From positions 62,001-126,000 of the forward strand of contig CBDFKU010000018.1 in NCBI GenBank assembly GCA_965248975.1: 64,000 bases of DNA. The letters run 5' to 3'. Origin of the DNA: CBDFKU01 sp965248975. GTDB taxonomy: Bacteria > Chloroflexota > Dehalococcoidia > Lucifugimonadales > JAGWBF01. A model generated the notes under the pieces. The model saw only the letters and a program-made list of their open reading frames with translations. It ran no database searches and was not told the DNA's origin. Below are positions 43,675-53,181 of this stretch, in pieces. The first letter of the stretch is position 1, and each line of letters begins with the position of its first letter. The position numbers and the translations under genes are program-made.

Positions 43675-44499
43675 ACGTCCTCTCCGACACCTGGTTCCTG
43701 TTCGTACGGCACATGAAGGTGTCGCTGAGGACGCCGATCTGGCTGTTCATCAACCTGGTGCAGCCTATCATCTGGCTGGTACTGTTCAGCCGGGTCTTCG
43801 AGAACCTGACGGACCTTCCCGGCTTTACCGGCGACAGCTACCCTCGAGTTCTTCGCGCCCGGCGTCATCATAATGACCGTCCTGTTCGGCGCCGCCTGGA
43901 CCGGGATGAACATCATCCAGGATATGGACCTGGGCATACTGGACAAGATGTTGGCGTCGCCCGTCACCCGTGTATCCATTGTCCTGGCCCGGGTCTTCGG
44001 CTCCGTGTCTACCCTGGTCGTTCAGTCGTTGATCATCTTCCTGATAGCGTGGATTATGGGTGTGGACGTGGCCACCGGGTTCCCCGGCGTGCTCCTGACC
44101 GTGGTCATCGTGATGCTGCTGGGCCTGGGCATCGCCGGCCTCTCCAACGGCCTGGCCATAGTGATGCGGAAGCCGGAGCCGCTGATCGCTTTCGTCGGCT
44201 TCATTTCACTGCCTCTGATGTTCCTATCCTCGGCCATGATGCCCGGAGACCTGCTTCCCGACTGGATCCGGACGGCCAAGACCTTCAACCCGGTGAGCCA
44301 CGCGGTGGAGTCGGTGAGAACCCTGATCATGGTGGGCTACGACTGGGAGGTCATCCTACCCGACCTGGCGATACTGGCCGGGGTGGCCATCTTCATGGTT
44401 TACCTGGGCGACCTCGATGTTCCGGTTCCGGACGGCTTAGGCCCTCACCCCCTGCCCCTCTCCCTTTGGGAGAGGGGCAGGGGGTGGTTGATAGGCTGA
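43671..44499 (+). pseudogene. ABC-2 type permease (DrrB-like), frameshifted and with a repeat-encoded C-terminus
   Basis: The GTG at 43671 follows AGGAGG and overlaps the ATPase stop by 4 bp. The N-terminal part (LFVRHMKVSLRTPIWLF..QPIIWLVLF) is in one frame until FTGDSY; an extra C in CCC at 43841-43843 shifts it, and the other frame continues LEFFAPGVIIMTVLFGAAWTG to 44499 with five further helices. Removing one C restores the protein. The last 15 or so residues (PHPLPLSLWERGRG) come from the palindrome at 44446, replacing the natural end. Whether the transporter works is uncertain. Confidence 0.8.
44446..44486. repeat. GC-rich perfect palindrome, repeat element and possible terminator
   Basis: A 19 bp perfect stem (44446-44464 with 44468-44486) around a TTT loop, beginning CACCCCCTGCCCCTCTCCC. 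This resembles small palindromic repeats found dispersed in many bacterial genomes, whose translations give PLSLWERGRG. Here it lies inside the 3' end of the permease gene. A degenerate half-copy lies at 13666-13688. Confidence 0.75.
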
Positions 44500-44569
44500 C
44501 TTTCGCCCCGATGAATGAAATCGGGCGGCGGTCAAGTGTCTCGTCCCCCTCGGCGGGGGAGGAGTCAGT

Positions 44570-45049
44570 CTACCCCTTCTTCCAGAACTTCCACCCCGGC
44601 TTGCGGGAGCTTTCGTCGGACGCGGCGACGGGCTCCTCGTGCACCGGTGCGGGAGGTTCGACGGACCGGGGGGTTTCGGCGGCGGCCACAGCGGGAGCTT
44701 CGGCGGACGTATCGACAGCCTGGGGTTCGTCCGCCGGTCCCGGAGGAGCCTCGGCCGGCGTCGTAGAAGCCTCGGGCCGGTCCTGTGCCGGATGTGCCTC
44801 CGGCTCCACCTCCAGGTCCAGGTCACCGCCGAAGATGTCCCAGGGATGGAACTCCTCGACGAAGGCCTTGGCCTCCTCCATGCTGGCCAGGCCCTTCTGG
44901 GCGCGGCCGGGGTCGTAGGTGTTGGTCTTCGCCAGGGCGTCGAAGCCCCCTGCGGTGCTCCTGACCATTCCCACCTCCACCTCTGTCTCGTCGTCCAACA
45001 CCAGGATCAATCGTTGGCCCGCCCTGCGCTCCTGCCAGAACAGTTTCAT
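44570..45049 (-). CDS. Hypothetical protein with acidic low-complexity tail
   Basis: 159 residues. The first 75 form a compact domain (LILVLDDETEVEVGMVRSTA, ASMEEAKAFVEEFHPWD); the rest is an Ala/Pro/Glu-rich disordered segment ending in the basic KPGWKFWKKG. No family recognised. Its start overlaps the glycerophosphodiesterase stop by 4 bp (ATGA), so the two are coupled. Confidence 0.65.
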   Translation of the reverse strand: MKLFWQERRAGQRLILVLDDETEVEVGMVRSTAGGFDALAKTNTYDPGRAQKGLASMEEAKAFVEEFHPWDIFGGDLDLEVEPEAHPAQDRPEASTTPAEAPPGPADEPQAVDTSAEAPAVAAAETPRSVEPPAPVHEEPVAASDESSRKPGWKFWKKG

Positions 45050-45855
45050 GACTCGTCACTTCCTCCATCGATTTTCAGGGATCCGGCCGCAACCTGGCCG
45101 GCCAGCCTGTCCGGGTAGTCCGTCACCACCGCGTCTAGCCCCATCTCCTTGAGCCGCCCCATGTCCTCTGACGTATCCAGGTCCCAGGCTGCTACCTTCT
45201 TTCCCTGGCGGTGGAACCTGGCCAACAGCTTCGGGGTGAGGGTGCCCCGATCCGGGGCGTACCACTGGGGGTTCACCAGGGGACTCAGCCAGCGGGCCCG
45301 TAGAGGCAGGGGATGGCCGCCGGATGATATGTATCCACGGACGATCCTCGGCTCTATCGCCCGCAGCAGGACCATGGCCAAAGGGTTGAAGCTGGCGACC
45401 ATCGCGGTCTCCATCCTGCCGTGCCGGCGAATCGTCTCCACCACCTTCAGCACCAGGGGCCACGCACCGGGCCCCCGGGCCTTCATCTCCACGTATATGG
45501 GAAAGTCGTGGGGCAACTCCAGGAATACCTCCTCCAGCGCTGGCACGCGCTCGCCGGAGAAACGGGGGTCGAACCAGGAGCCCGCGTCTTTGGACTGCAG
45601 CTCATCTAGCGTGTGGGCGCCCACCGGGCCGCGTCCGCCCGTCGTCCGGTCCACCGTCCTGTCGTGGAACACCGCCACCCGGCCGTCCCGGGTCAACCGC
45701 ACGTCCAACTCGACGGCGTCGGCACCGACCTCCAACGCCCGTCGGAAGGCCACCATGGTGTTCTCCGGGGCGATCCCGGCTCCCCCGCGATGGGCCACCA
45801 CCAGCGGGTGCTCCCGCGAGGCGGGAGCTATCTTCCAACCGACCCTTGTTACCAT
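45046..45855 (-). CDS. Glycerophosphodiester phosphodiesterase family protein
   Basis: 269 residues from the ATG at 45855; a GTG at 45891 is an alternative. GDPD motifs are clear: VVAHRGGAGIAPENT, ELDVRLTRDG, VFHDRTVDRTTGG, and metal/acid residues in VEMKARG. It hydrolyses glycerophosphodiesters to glycerol-3-phosphate and an alcohol. No signal peptide, so cytoplasmic. It is coupled to the downstream unknown gene. Confidence 0.9.
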   Translation of the reverse strand: MVTRVGWKIAPASREHPLVVAHRGGAGIAPENTMVAFRRALEVGADAVELDVRLTRDGRVAVFHDRTVDRTTGGRGPVGAHTLDELQSKDAGSWFDPRFSGERVPALEEVFLELPHDFPIYVEMKARGPGAWPLVLKVVETIRRHGRMETAMVASFNPLAMVLLRAIEPRIVRGYISSGGHPLPLRARWLSPLVNPQWYAPDRGTLTPKLLARFHRQGKKVAAWDLDTSEDMGRLKEMGLDAVVTDYPDRLAGQVAAGSLKIDGGSDES

Positions 45856-45960
45856 ATCCTGGTGTAGTATGCCATCCGGCACAAGGGCCACGCAACGTCC
45901 GTCTTGTCACGGCCTTCAGTGGCGGAGTACAGTAAGGTACTACACGGGAGAAATGCTTAT

Positions 45961-46944
45961 ATGCCCCTGTCACTGTGCTTCGCCGGCTGCGGCCGGTACG
46001 CCCGAAACGTCGCAGCAGGCCTTTCCTCAATGCAGGATCAGGTGGAGCTCTTCTTCGCCAGCCGGGACCGGGACAAGGCCGATGAGTACTGCCGGACCTT
46101 CGACGGCAGGGACGCATTCGGCAGCTACGAGGAAGCCGCCGGGGACCCCAGGGTTGAGGCAATGTACTTTTTCACACCCCATCATCTCCACTGTGAAAAC
46201 ACCCTGATGGCGGCCCGGCACTCCAAACATGTCCTGGTGGAGAAGCCCATATCCCGCAGCCTTGACGAGGCCCAGCGCATGATCGGCGCCGCCCGGGACG
46301 CCGGAGTAACACTCATGGTGGGCGAGAACGCCCGGTTCATGCCCGTGGTGCGGAAATGCAAGGAACTGATGGACCAGGGCGCCATAGGCAGCCTGAGGCT
46401 GGTCCAGGTCCAGGCAGAGCAACGCCATGCCCCCGCCGACTGGCGACGCAGCCTGGAGATGAACGGAGGCGGCGCCCTGATAGACGGTGGAATCCACGCT
46501 GTGGACAACCTGGTATACCTGGCCGGTATGCCCACCAGCATCTACGCCGCTACGCTGCCCAAGGTCCTGCATCAGCTCGAAGGCGAGGACGGTATAGTCG
46601 TGATGACCCGTTTCACAGATGGCGCCACCGGCCTTATCAACTTCTCTTGGGGTAACGCGTCGGGTTCGGGAAGGCCCTGGGCTGCAGTCACCGGCTCAGA
46701 GGGACGGATTCGATTCGAGCTGGGCAACCCGGCATGGCTGACCTTGGAAACGGGGGAGGGGCAGCAGGAGTTCCATTTCACAGACCCTGCCGCCAGCTGG
46801 CGGGACATGGTCGCGGAGTTCGCCGACGCCATCCGGCAGGGCCGGCGGCCCTCGCCCTCGGGGGAAGACGGCATGCGCGACCTGGAGGTCGTGCTCAAGG
46901 CCTACGAGTCTGCCCGGACCGGGGCGCCGGTGGCCCTGGAGTAG
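45961..46944 (+). CDS. Gfo/Idh/MocA-family oxidoreductase
   Basis: 327 residues from the ATG at 45961 (GGGAGAAATG upstream). Rossmann start LCFAGCGRYARNVA, the EKP motif in HVLVEKPISRSLDEA, and GGALIDGGIHAVDNL in the C-terminal domain with the active-site His. Unlike the relative at 9784-10881 it keeps the catalytic EKP lysine, so NAD(P)-dependent dehydrogenation of a sugar-like or polyol substrate is plausible. First gene of a plus-strand catabolic run. Confidence 0.88.
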   Translation: MPLSLCFAGCGRYARNVAAGLSSMQDQVELFFASRDRDKADEYCRTFDGRDAFGSYEEAAGDPRVEAMYFFTPHHLHCENTLMAARHSKHVLVEKPISRSLDEAQRMIGAARDAGVTLMVGENARFMPVVRKCKELMDQGAIGSLRLVQVQAEQRHAPADWRRSLEMNGGGALIDGGIHAVDNLVYLAGMPTSIYAATLPKVLHQLEGEDGIVVMTRFTDGATGLINFSWGNASGSGRPWAAVTGSEGRIRFELGNPAWLTLETGEGQQEFHFTDPAASWRDMVAEFADAIRQGRRPSPSGEDGMRDLEVVLKAYESARTGAPVALE

Positions 46945-46961
46945 GGCCGTACCCGGAAAAG

Positions 46962-46990
46962 TTGTGTCCGCCGGGCAGGTGTGCTAAATA
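46962..46990 (+). promoter_or_regulatory. Probable promoter upstream of the dienelactone hydrolase gene
   Basis: TTGTGT at 46962-46967 and TAAATA at 46985-46990 with 17 bp spacing, in an AT-rich patch, 83 bp before the ATG at 47074. Confidence 0.4.
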
Positions 46991-47073
46991 TATTAGGTCG
47001 AACAGTCTCGGAAAAGGTCCGGCCTGGGTCCAGGCCAGGATCACAGCCCGGAATCACAGCAAGGAGGTTGGAA

Positions 47074-47835
47074 ATGGCAACGTACACCACCGACATGTAC
47101 GAGGGGATGCTGGCGGAAACGGTGACCATTCGTGGCAAGGGAGGCGACTCCATCAACGCGTACCTGGCCCGGCCGCTGGGGACCGGGCCCTTCCCTGGAG
47201 TGGTCCTGATCCATCACATGCCCGGCTGGGACGAGCTTTACCGCGAGTTCACCCGCAAGTTCGCGCACCACGGGTACGTCGCGATCTCCCCGGACCTGTA
47301 CCACCGCACGGGGCAGGGCACTCCGGAAGACGTGGCGGCGAAGGTACGAGCCGACGGCGGCATCCCCGACGACCAGGTTGTAGGCGACATGGACGGCGCG
47401 ATGGGCTACGTGCAGTCCCTGCCCTACTCCAACGGCAAGGTGGGCCTGATCGGGAGTTGCTCCGGAGGCCGCCTCACCGTCCTGGTGGCCAGCCGGACCA
47501 CCGGTTTCAACGCTGCCGTCGACCTGTGGGGCGGCCGGGTAGTGATGTCCAAGGAGGAGCTGACCCCCAACCAGCCCGTCGCCCCCATCGACTACACCAA
47601 GGACCTTTCGTGCCCGCTGCTGGGGCTTTTCGGCGAGGATGACACCAGCCCGCCCCCGGCCCAGGTAGAGCAGCATGAGCAAGAGCTTAAGAAGCACGGC
47701 AAGAATTACGAGTTCCAGATGTACCCCGGCGCCGGCCACGGTTTCTTCTACTACGACAGGGCCATGTACCGCCAGGAGCAAGCGGTCGACGGCTGGCAGA
47801 AGGTCTTCGCCTTCTTCGAGAAGCACCTGTCCTAG
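47074..47835 (+). CDS. Dienelactone hydrolase family protein
   Basis: 253 residues from the ATG at 47074 with AAGGAGG six bases upstream. Alpha/beta-hydrolase with the DLH nucleophile motif GSCSGG (Cys), Asp in FGEDDTSPPP and His in GAGHGFFYYD. It hydrolyses lactones or esters; classical members act in chlorocatechol degradation. Its place before a ThDP enzyme and a D-aminoacylase gene suggests a catabolic role, but the substrate is not determined. Confidence 0.9.
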   Translation: MATYTTDMYEGMLAETVTIRGKGGDSINAYLARPLGTGPFPGVVLIHHMPGWDELYREFTRKFAHHGYVAISPDLYHRTGQGTPEDVAAKVRADGGIPDDQVVGDMDGAMGYVQSLPYSNGKVGLIGSCSGGRLTVLVASRTTGFNAAVDLWGGRVVMSKEELTPNQPVAPIDYTKDLSCPLLGLFGEDDTSPPPAQVEQHEQELKKHGKNYEFQMYPGAGHGFFYYDRAMYRQEQAVDGWQKVFAFFEKHLS

Positions 47836-47892
47836 CAGACGACCCTGACACCTGAATTAGATATGACGTCCAAGTAGATCGAGGAGAGGCCC

Positions 47893-48147
47893 ATGTGCAC
47901 GATGATCGTGGAGAAAGCCGAGATAACCGGCAGCGGAAGGGGGCCCAACGGGTGGTTCAGCCTGCAGCAGGCCAACGTATCCTACGACCACCCGTACCAC
48001 ATGCCCCTGGACCACGCCCTGAACATCGATTTCGTGAACCCCGATGACGGGCTGGCAGCCCGCATCGCGGTGGAGCTCAGCCCCGAGTCGGCCCGCAAGC
48101 TCGCCGAGACGATAATGGCGACACTGGAACGGGGGAGCAGGGTGTAA
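47893..48147 (+). CDS. Small DUF6295-like protein
   Basis: 84 residues with GAGGAGAGG upstream of the ATG. MCTMIVEKAEITGSGRG, NGWF, VSYDHPYHMPLDHALNIDF and a C-terminal helix (SPESARKLAETI). The pattern resembles DUF6295, a short family of unknown function, recalled from memory and not tested. The conserved His/Asp cluster could bind a metal. It lies between the dienelactone hydrolase and ThDP enzyme genes. Confidence 0.65.
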   Translation: MCTMIVEKAEITGSGRGPNGWFSLQQANVSYDHPYHMPLDHALNIDFVNPDDGLAARIAVELSPESARKLAETIMATLERGSRV

Positions 48148-48264
48148 AGACCGAAACCGGATCAGGCCCGTACTTCCACCGGGTTGTGGGCGCCTAACCC
48201 TCGCTTGATGCGGGAGGACCGCCCAACCCGGCAGCGGGACCGTCGACCCAAGGGGGATGATGCG

Positions 48265-49935
48265 ATGCCTATCATGACAGGCGGCCGGTTCCTGGCAGAG
48301 ACCTTGAGTGGGTACGGAGTGACGCACGCCTTCTTCGTCCCCGCCATCGTGCGGCGGGCGCTGATCGAGATGGAGAAGGTCGGGATAAGGCGCATCGTGA
48401 CCCACGGAGAGAAGGCCGCCGCCTACATGGCCGACGGCTACGCCCGGGCCTCCCATCGCCCCGGCATTTGCATGGCCCAGTCCGTGGGCGCGGCCAACCT
48501 GGCCGCCGGGCTCCAGGACGCATTCCTGGCCCTCTCCCCGGTCATCGCCATCACGGGGCACCGGCCGCTGATGCACCAGTACCGCAACTCCTACCAGGAG
48601 ATCCAGCACGTCCTGCCCTTCGACTCCGTTACCAAGTACAACGTCGTGGTCAACAGCGTGGAGCAGCTGCCCCACCTGGTGCGGCAGGCCTTCCGAGAGG
48701 CCACGTCGGGGTCGCCGGCGCCGGTGCACCTGGACTTCCAGGGGACCCAGGGAGAGGTGGTGGTGGAGGCCGAGGCGGACCTGGAGATAGCCATCGAGGG
48801 GACCTTTACCAGGGTCCCCGCCTTCCGACCGGAGCCCGAGGAGTCCAAGGTCCGAGAGGCGGCGCGGCTTCTCTCCGAGGCCCGAAGGCCCGTGATCGTC
48901 GCCGGTGGAGGCGTCACCGCCTCCGAGGCACAAAAAGATGTGGTCGGGCTGGCAGAGATGCTCTCCATCCCCGTGGCCACCTCCCTTAATGCCAAGGGCG
49001 CCATCCCCGAGAATCACCATCTCTCGGTGGGGGTGGTGGGCTCCTACTCCCGGTGGTGCGCCAACCGGACGGTGGCCGAGGCGGACCTGGTGGTGTTCAT
49101 CGGCAGCCACACGGGGAGCCAGGTCACCCTCGACTGGAAGATACCTGCGATGGGTACGCCGGTGATCCAGATCGATATCGACCCTTCCGAGCTGGGCCGC
49201 AGCTACCCAACCGCAGTGGCCCTCCAGGGAGATGCCAGGGCCACGGTGCGACGTCTCATCGAATCCCTGGAGCCCATGGGCCCGAAGACGGAGTGGCTCG
49301 ATCGGGTTCGCGGCCTGGTACAAGACTGGCGGAACGAGTCCGCACCCATGCTCAGCTCCGACGCCGATCCCATCCGGCCCGAGCGCATCTGCAAGGAGAT
49401 CACCGACTACCTCCCCGACGACGCCCTGCTGGTGTCGGACACCGGCCACTCCGGCATCTGGACCGGAGCCATGGTGGAGCTCAGGTCTCAAGAGCAGGGG
49501 TACATCCGCTGTGCGGGCTCCCTGGGATGGGGCTTCCCCGCCGCCCTGGGAGCCAAGTGCGCCGTCCCGGAGCGCCCGGTCCTCTGCTTCACCGGCGACG
49601 GTGGCTTCTGGTACCACATCGCGGAGCTGGAGACCGCCGCCCGCTACGGCATCAACACCGTCACGGTGGTGAACAACAACCACTCCCTCAACCAGGAGAA
49701 GCGGGGCACCGAGCGGGCCTACGCCGGCGAACCAGGCAACTCCGACGAGGTGTGGCAGTTCCAGGACATCGACTTTGCGCGGGTAGCTGAAGCCATGGGG
49801 TGTTTCGGTGTGCGAGTAGAGCGGCCAGCCGAGCTGGGTCCCGCCCTGGAGAAAGCCTTCGCCTCGGGCAGGCCGGCGGTGGTCGACGTGGTCAGCGACA
49901 TCGAGGGGATAGCAGCGTCTCCGTGGGAAGGGTAA
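48265..49935 (+). CDS. ThDP-dependent enzyme of the acetolactate synthase-like family
   Basis: 556 residues from the ATG at 48265 (GGGGGATGATG upstream). N-terminal PYR domain with the activating Glu in THGEKAAAYMADGYARA, central domain, and C-terminal PP domain with the ThDP motif FTGDGGFWYHIAELETAARYG...NNNHSLN. The reaction type (decarboxylation or ligation of a 2-oxo acid) is family knowledge; the exact substrate is unknown. It is followed after 39 bp by the D-aminoacylase-like gene. Confidence 0.88.
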   Translation: MPIMTGGRFLAETLSGYGVTHAFFVPAIVRRALIEMEKVGIRRIVTHGEKAAAYMADGYARASHRPGICMAQSVGAANLAAGLQDAFLALSPVIAITGHRPLMHQYRNSYQEIQHVLPFDSVTKYNVVVNSVEQLPHLVRQAFREATSGSPAPVHLDFQGTQGEVVVEAEADLEIAIEGTFTRVPAFRPEPEESKVREAARLLSEARRPVIVAGGGVTASEAQKDVVGLAEMLSIPVATSLNAKGAIPENHHLSVGVVGSYSRWCANRTVAEADLVVFIGSHTGSQVTLDWKIPAMGTPVIQIDIDPSELGRSYPTAVALQGDARATVRRLIESLEPMGPKTEWLDRVRGLVQDWRNESAPMLSSDADPIRPERICKEITDYLPDDALLVSDTGHSGIWTGAMVELRSQEQGYIRCAGSLGWGFPAALGAKCAVPERPVLCFTGDGGFWYHIAELETAARYGINTVTVVNNNHSLNQEKRGTERAYAGEPGNSDEVWQFQDIDFARVAEAMGCFGVRVERPAELGPALEKAFASGRPAVVDVVSDIEGIAASPWEG

Positions 49936-49974
49936 TCGAGGACCTCGGTCCGAACAATCTAAAGGTGGTGCATC

Positions 49975-51669
49975 ATGGGTGAGTACGATCTCGTTGTACG
50001 CGGCGGGACTATCGTGGATGGGACGGGCATCCCGCGGTACAAGGCGGACCTGGCGGTCAAAGACGGGCGGGTGGCCAGAATCAGCGGCAAGATCAGCCCT
50101 GGAGCCGCCAGGGAGATCGACGCCTCCGGTTGCTTCGTCGCTCCCGGCGCCATCGACCTGCACACCCACTACGACGCCCAGCTCAACTGGGACCCCTACG
50201 CCTCCCTGTCCGGGTGGCATGGGGTCACATCCCTGACCGTGGGCGAGTGCGGCTTCGGCTTCGCCCCCACACGGCCCGAGGACCGGGACCTGAACATGCG
50301 CATGATGGACCGCATCGAGGCCATCCCGCTGGAGTCGATGCGCCAGGGTATGCGCTGGGACTGGGAGACCCTCCCTCAGTATATGGACAGCCTGGAGCGC
50401 CACGGGTTGGGCGTCAACGTGGGCGCCATGCTCCCCTTCTCGCCCCTGCGTGGGTACGTTCTGGGGATGATGCCCGCCCGAGAGAGGACTTCGGTGACGG
50501 AAGCCGAGCTAAACCAGATGAAGCAGGCCCTGCACGATGGGATGGCCGCGGGAGCCTTCGGTTTCTCCCTCAACAAGAACATGGAGGACCGCCCCGAGGA
50601 CGGCAGCGTCCTGCCCAGCCACGTGGCCTCTGACGACGAGTTCCGTGCCCTCGCCGGCGTCCTCCGAGGGTTTGGGGTCGGCCACATCGGCCTGGTGCTA
50701 GGCTTCGGGTTCACCCGGGAGCAGAGGGAAGGGATGCGCGGGCTGATAAGGGAGATGATGAGGATCAGCGGCCGCCCGCTCCATGTGCTGGACGTAGAGC
50801 TCGCCGAAGACCCCGACTGGCCAAAGGCGTGCCATGACGAAGGGCTGCCCCTGCTGGTGCAGCGGCAGTGTCCAATCACCGGCACTCAGTTCAAGCTGTC
50901 CGAGTTCAACATGTTCGACTACATGCCTAACTGGGTGCAGCCACTGGTGGGAACTCCGGAGGAGCGGGCCTCCAAGCTCTGGGACCCCAAGGTCCGTGAC
51001 GCCATGAGACGCGACATCCAGGACTGGCCCGGGCCAAGGACGGACTGGGACAAGACCAGGGTGTTGGAAGCGGTCCACGAAAAGAACCAACGCTACGAGG
51101 GCATGACCATAAACCAGCTGGCCGAAGCCACCGGCAAAGAACCCCTGGACGCTTTTCTCGATCTGGCCATCGACGAGGGCCTGGAGACCGAGTTCGAGGT
51201 GACGCCCCGCGACGCCCCCGAGGAGCTGGAGCTGAAGGCACGGCAGTTCAACGAGCCATATACCCACATCTCCGCCTCCGACGGCGGCGCCCACACCAGG
51301 TTCCTGACGCTGTCCACATGGCCGGTATGGTGGCTCTCCTACTGGATCCGGGAAAAAGAGATAATGAGCCTGGAGCAGGCCCACTACAAGATGAGCGCCC
51401 TGCCCGCCTGGCTCACCGACTTCAAGGACCGGGGCACCCTGCGAGTAGGGAGCTGGGCCGACGTCATCGTGTACGACCTGGCGCAGCTTGGATTCGTGCA
51501 CGACCGGCCGGTCTTCGCCGACGACTTTCCCGGAGGCGAACGCCGCATAATCCAGGAGCCCACCGGGCTGAACTACGTGATCGTCAACGGCGTGGTCACC
51601 TTCGAGGGAAACGAGTGCACGGCTGCCTTGCCCGGCAAGCTGCTGCGCAGCACTGAGATGGTGGGCTAG
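49975..51669 (+). CDS. N-acyl-D-amino-acid deacylase / D-aminoacylase-family amidohydrolase
   Basis: 564 residues. Metal-dependent hydrolase motifs: DLHTHYDAQLNWDP (HxH), SLTVGECGFGFAP where the bridging Cys ligand of D-aminoacylases lies, and ASDGGAHTRF with the catalytic Asp. The C-terminal ADVIVYDL strand closes the beta domain. It hydrolyses N-acyl-D-amino acids or related amides. AAAGGTGG precedes the ATG. Last gene of the plus-strand catabolic run, convergent with the aminotransferase gene. Confidence 0.88.
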   Translation: MGEYDLVVRGGTIVDGTGIPRYKADLAVKDGRVARISGKISPGAAREIDASGCFVAPGAIDLHTHYDAQLNWDPYASLSGWHGVTSLTVGECGFGFAPTRPEDRDLNMRMMDRIEAIPLESMRQGMRWDWETLPQYMDSLERHGLGVNVGAMLPFSPLRGYVLGMMPARERTSVTEAELNQMKQALHDGMAAGAFGFSLNKNMEDRPEDGSVLPSHVASDDEFRALAGVLRGFGVGHIGLVLGFGFTREQREGMRGLIREMMRISGRPLHVLDVELAEDPDWPKACHDEGLPLLVQRQCPITGTQFKLSEFNMFDYMPNWVQPLVGTPEERASKLWDPKVRDAMRRDIQDWPGPRTDWDKTRVLEAVHEKNQRYEGMTINQLAEATGKEPLDAFLDLAIDEGLETEFEVTPRDAPEELELKARQFNEPYTHISASDGGAHTRFLTLSTWPVWWLSYWIREKEIMSLEQAHYKMSALPAWLTDFKDRGTLRVGSWADVIVYDLAQLGFVHDRPVFADDFPGGERRIIQEPTGLNYVIVNGVVTFEGNECTAALPGKLLRSTEMVG

Positions 51670-51685
51670 TATAGCCCGAGTCAGG

Positions 51686-52867
51686 CTACCGGCTACCCCG
51701 GCCGGCCCGTGCCACGAACTCTCCCAACCGGTCCAGGGCCTTCAAGATGTTCTCCTGGGAATTGGCGTAGGAGAGCCTCACGTATCCTTCGCCGAACTTG
51801 CCGAAGGAGGTCCCGGACAGCAGGGCTACTCCCGCCTCGGCCAGGGCCCGCTCCTGGAACTCCTGGCTGGGGATGCCGGTGTCCGCGATGCTGGGAAAGG
51901 CGTAGAAGGCGCCCTCCGGCTCCGGGCACTGGACGCCCGGTATCCGTCGCAGTTCCTCGGCGATGACCCCTCGCCTTCGTCCGAACTCCTCGACCATGGC
52001 CCTCACTCCGTCCTGGGGCCCCTCCAGCGCTTCGATGGCCGCCCTCTGGGTAAAGGAGGCTGCGCAAGAGACGCTGTTCACCGCCAGCTTCACCACGTGA
52101 GGAACTAGCTCCTCCGGGAACACCCCATAGCCCAGACGCCAGCCGGTCATGGCGTAGCTCTTGGAGAACCCGTCCAGGATGATCGTGCGTTCGGCCATGC
52201 CGGGAAGGGAAGCGATGCTGCAGTGCTCGCCCTGGTAGACGATGTCCTTGTAGATCTCGTCGGAGAGGACGTAAACGTCGTCCCGGCGCCGGACCAGCTC
52301 AGCGATAGCCTCCAGCTCTCGCCGCGACAGGACCGCGCCCGTAGGGTTCTGGGGCGAGTTGAGGATGATCAGCCTCGTCCGGTCGGTGATCTTCGAGGCC
52401 AAGTCGTCCAGGTCGGGGTGATAGCCGGTCTCACCGGGCAGCCTCATGGGGACCGGCTTGGCGCCGCAGAACTTGATCATTGACTCGAAGATGGGGAAGC
52501 CGGGGTTGGGGTATATGACCTCCACACCCCGCTCGGCCAGAGCGAGGATTGTGAAGAACATGATGGGCTTGGCGCCCGGGGTTACCACGACGCGGTCGGC
52601 CGCCACCGGGATGCCCCTGGTGCGGCCGACGTTGCGAGCGATTGCTTCCCGGAGCTCGGGCAGTCCGGGCGTGGGGCCGTAGTGGGTGTAGCCCTGGCGC
52701 AGGGCCTCCGCTCCGGCCTCGACGACGTTGGCCGGCGTGTCGAAGTCGGGCTCCCCGATCTCCAGGTGGATGATCTCCTTACCCTGCGCCTCCAGTGCCC
52801 TGGCCTTGGCTAGCACCTCGAAGGCGGTCTCGGTGCCCAGACTCATCATCTTCCTGGCAACGGCCAT
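51686..52867 (-). CDS. PLP-dependent class I/II aminotransferase (AspC-like)
   Basis: 393 residues. Fold-type I pattern: LEIGEPDFDTP, YGPTPGLPELREAIA, NSPQNPTGAVLS, and the PLP lysine in DGFSKSYAMTGWRLGYG near residue 234, with a C-terminal VRLSYAN arginine for substrate carboxylate. It transfers amino groups between aspartate- or aromatic-type amino acids and 2-oxo acids. It is convergent with the D-aminoacylase gene. Confidence 0.92.
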   Translation of the reverse strand: MAVARKMMSLGTETAFEVLAKARALEAQGKEIIHLEIGEPDFDTPANVVEAGAEALRQGYTHYGPTPGLPELREAIARNVGRTRGIPVAADRVVVTPGAKPIMFFTILALAERGVEVIYPNPGFPIFESMIKFCGAKPVPMRLPGETGYHPDLDDLASKITDRTRLIILNSPQNPTGAVLSRRELEAIAELVRRRDDVYVLSDEIYKDIVYQGEHCSIASLPGMAERTIILDGFSKSYAMTGWRLGYGVFPEELVPHVVKLAVNSVSCAASFTQRAAIEALEGPQDGVRAMVEEFGRRRGVIAEELRRIPGVQCPEPEGAFYAFPSIADTGIPSQEFQERALAEAGVALLSGTSFGKFGEGYVRLSYANSQENILKALDRLGEFVARAGRGSR

Positions 52868-52939
52868 ATGTAAGCTCCAGTCTCCAGAGTGACTATGCTC
52901 AAGCGACGACTGGGGTTTCCTGGCGACCGCAAATTGCCC

Positions 52940-53173
52940 TTAACCGGGGGACGGAACGGCGACCGAAACTCCAGCCACAACCGTTTCTATGTCGTCAGGT
53001 ACGCCCTCTCCGGAAGCTACGACATCCTCCAGGTACAGTCCGATGGCCTCCTCCGCCATTTCAATGGCGTGAGCAACGTCCTCGCCCCATGTCGCACAGC
53101 CGGGAAGTGCAGGAACCGAAACGCTGTATCTCCCATCGAGTTCCTTCGTAAGAATTACGGTATACCTGGCCAT
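52940..53173 (-). CDS. hicB: HicB-family antitoxin
   Basis: 77 residues from the ATG at 53173 (AAGGAG four bases upstream); a GTG one codon earlier is possible. It has the HicB partial RNase H-like fold: YTVILTKELDGRYSVSVPALPGCATWG and the helix DVAHAIEMAEEAIGLYLE. It normally binds and neutralises HicA and represses its operon. The adjacent hicA (53182-53378) appears internally deleted, so this antitoxin may be orphaned. Confidence 0.85.
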   Translation of the reverse strand: MARYTVILTKELDGRYSVSVPALPGCATWGEDVAHAIEMAEEAIGLYLEDVVASGEGVPDDIETVVAGVSVAVPSPG

Positions 53174-53181
53174 CACACTCC

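Noticed and set aside
43635..44918. 427-codon plus-strand frame as a permease variant
   Set aside because: After residue 70 it leaves the permease and becomes Arg/Gly/Pro-rich text; the real continuation is in another frame after a one-base insertion.
47857..50403. Very long open frame (848 codons) on the minus strand
   Set aside because: It is the antisense of the ThDP enzyme and D-aminoacylase genes, whose catalytic motifs are clear. Long antisense frames are common in GC-rich DNA; this one has no recognisable domain.
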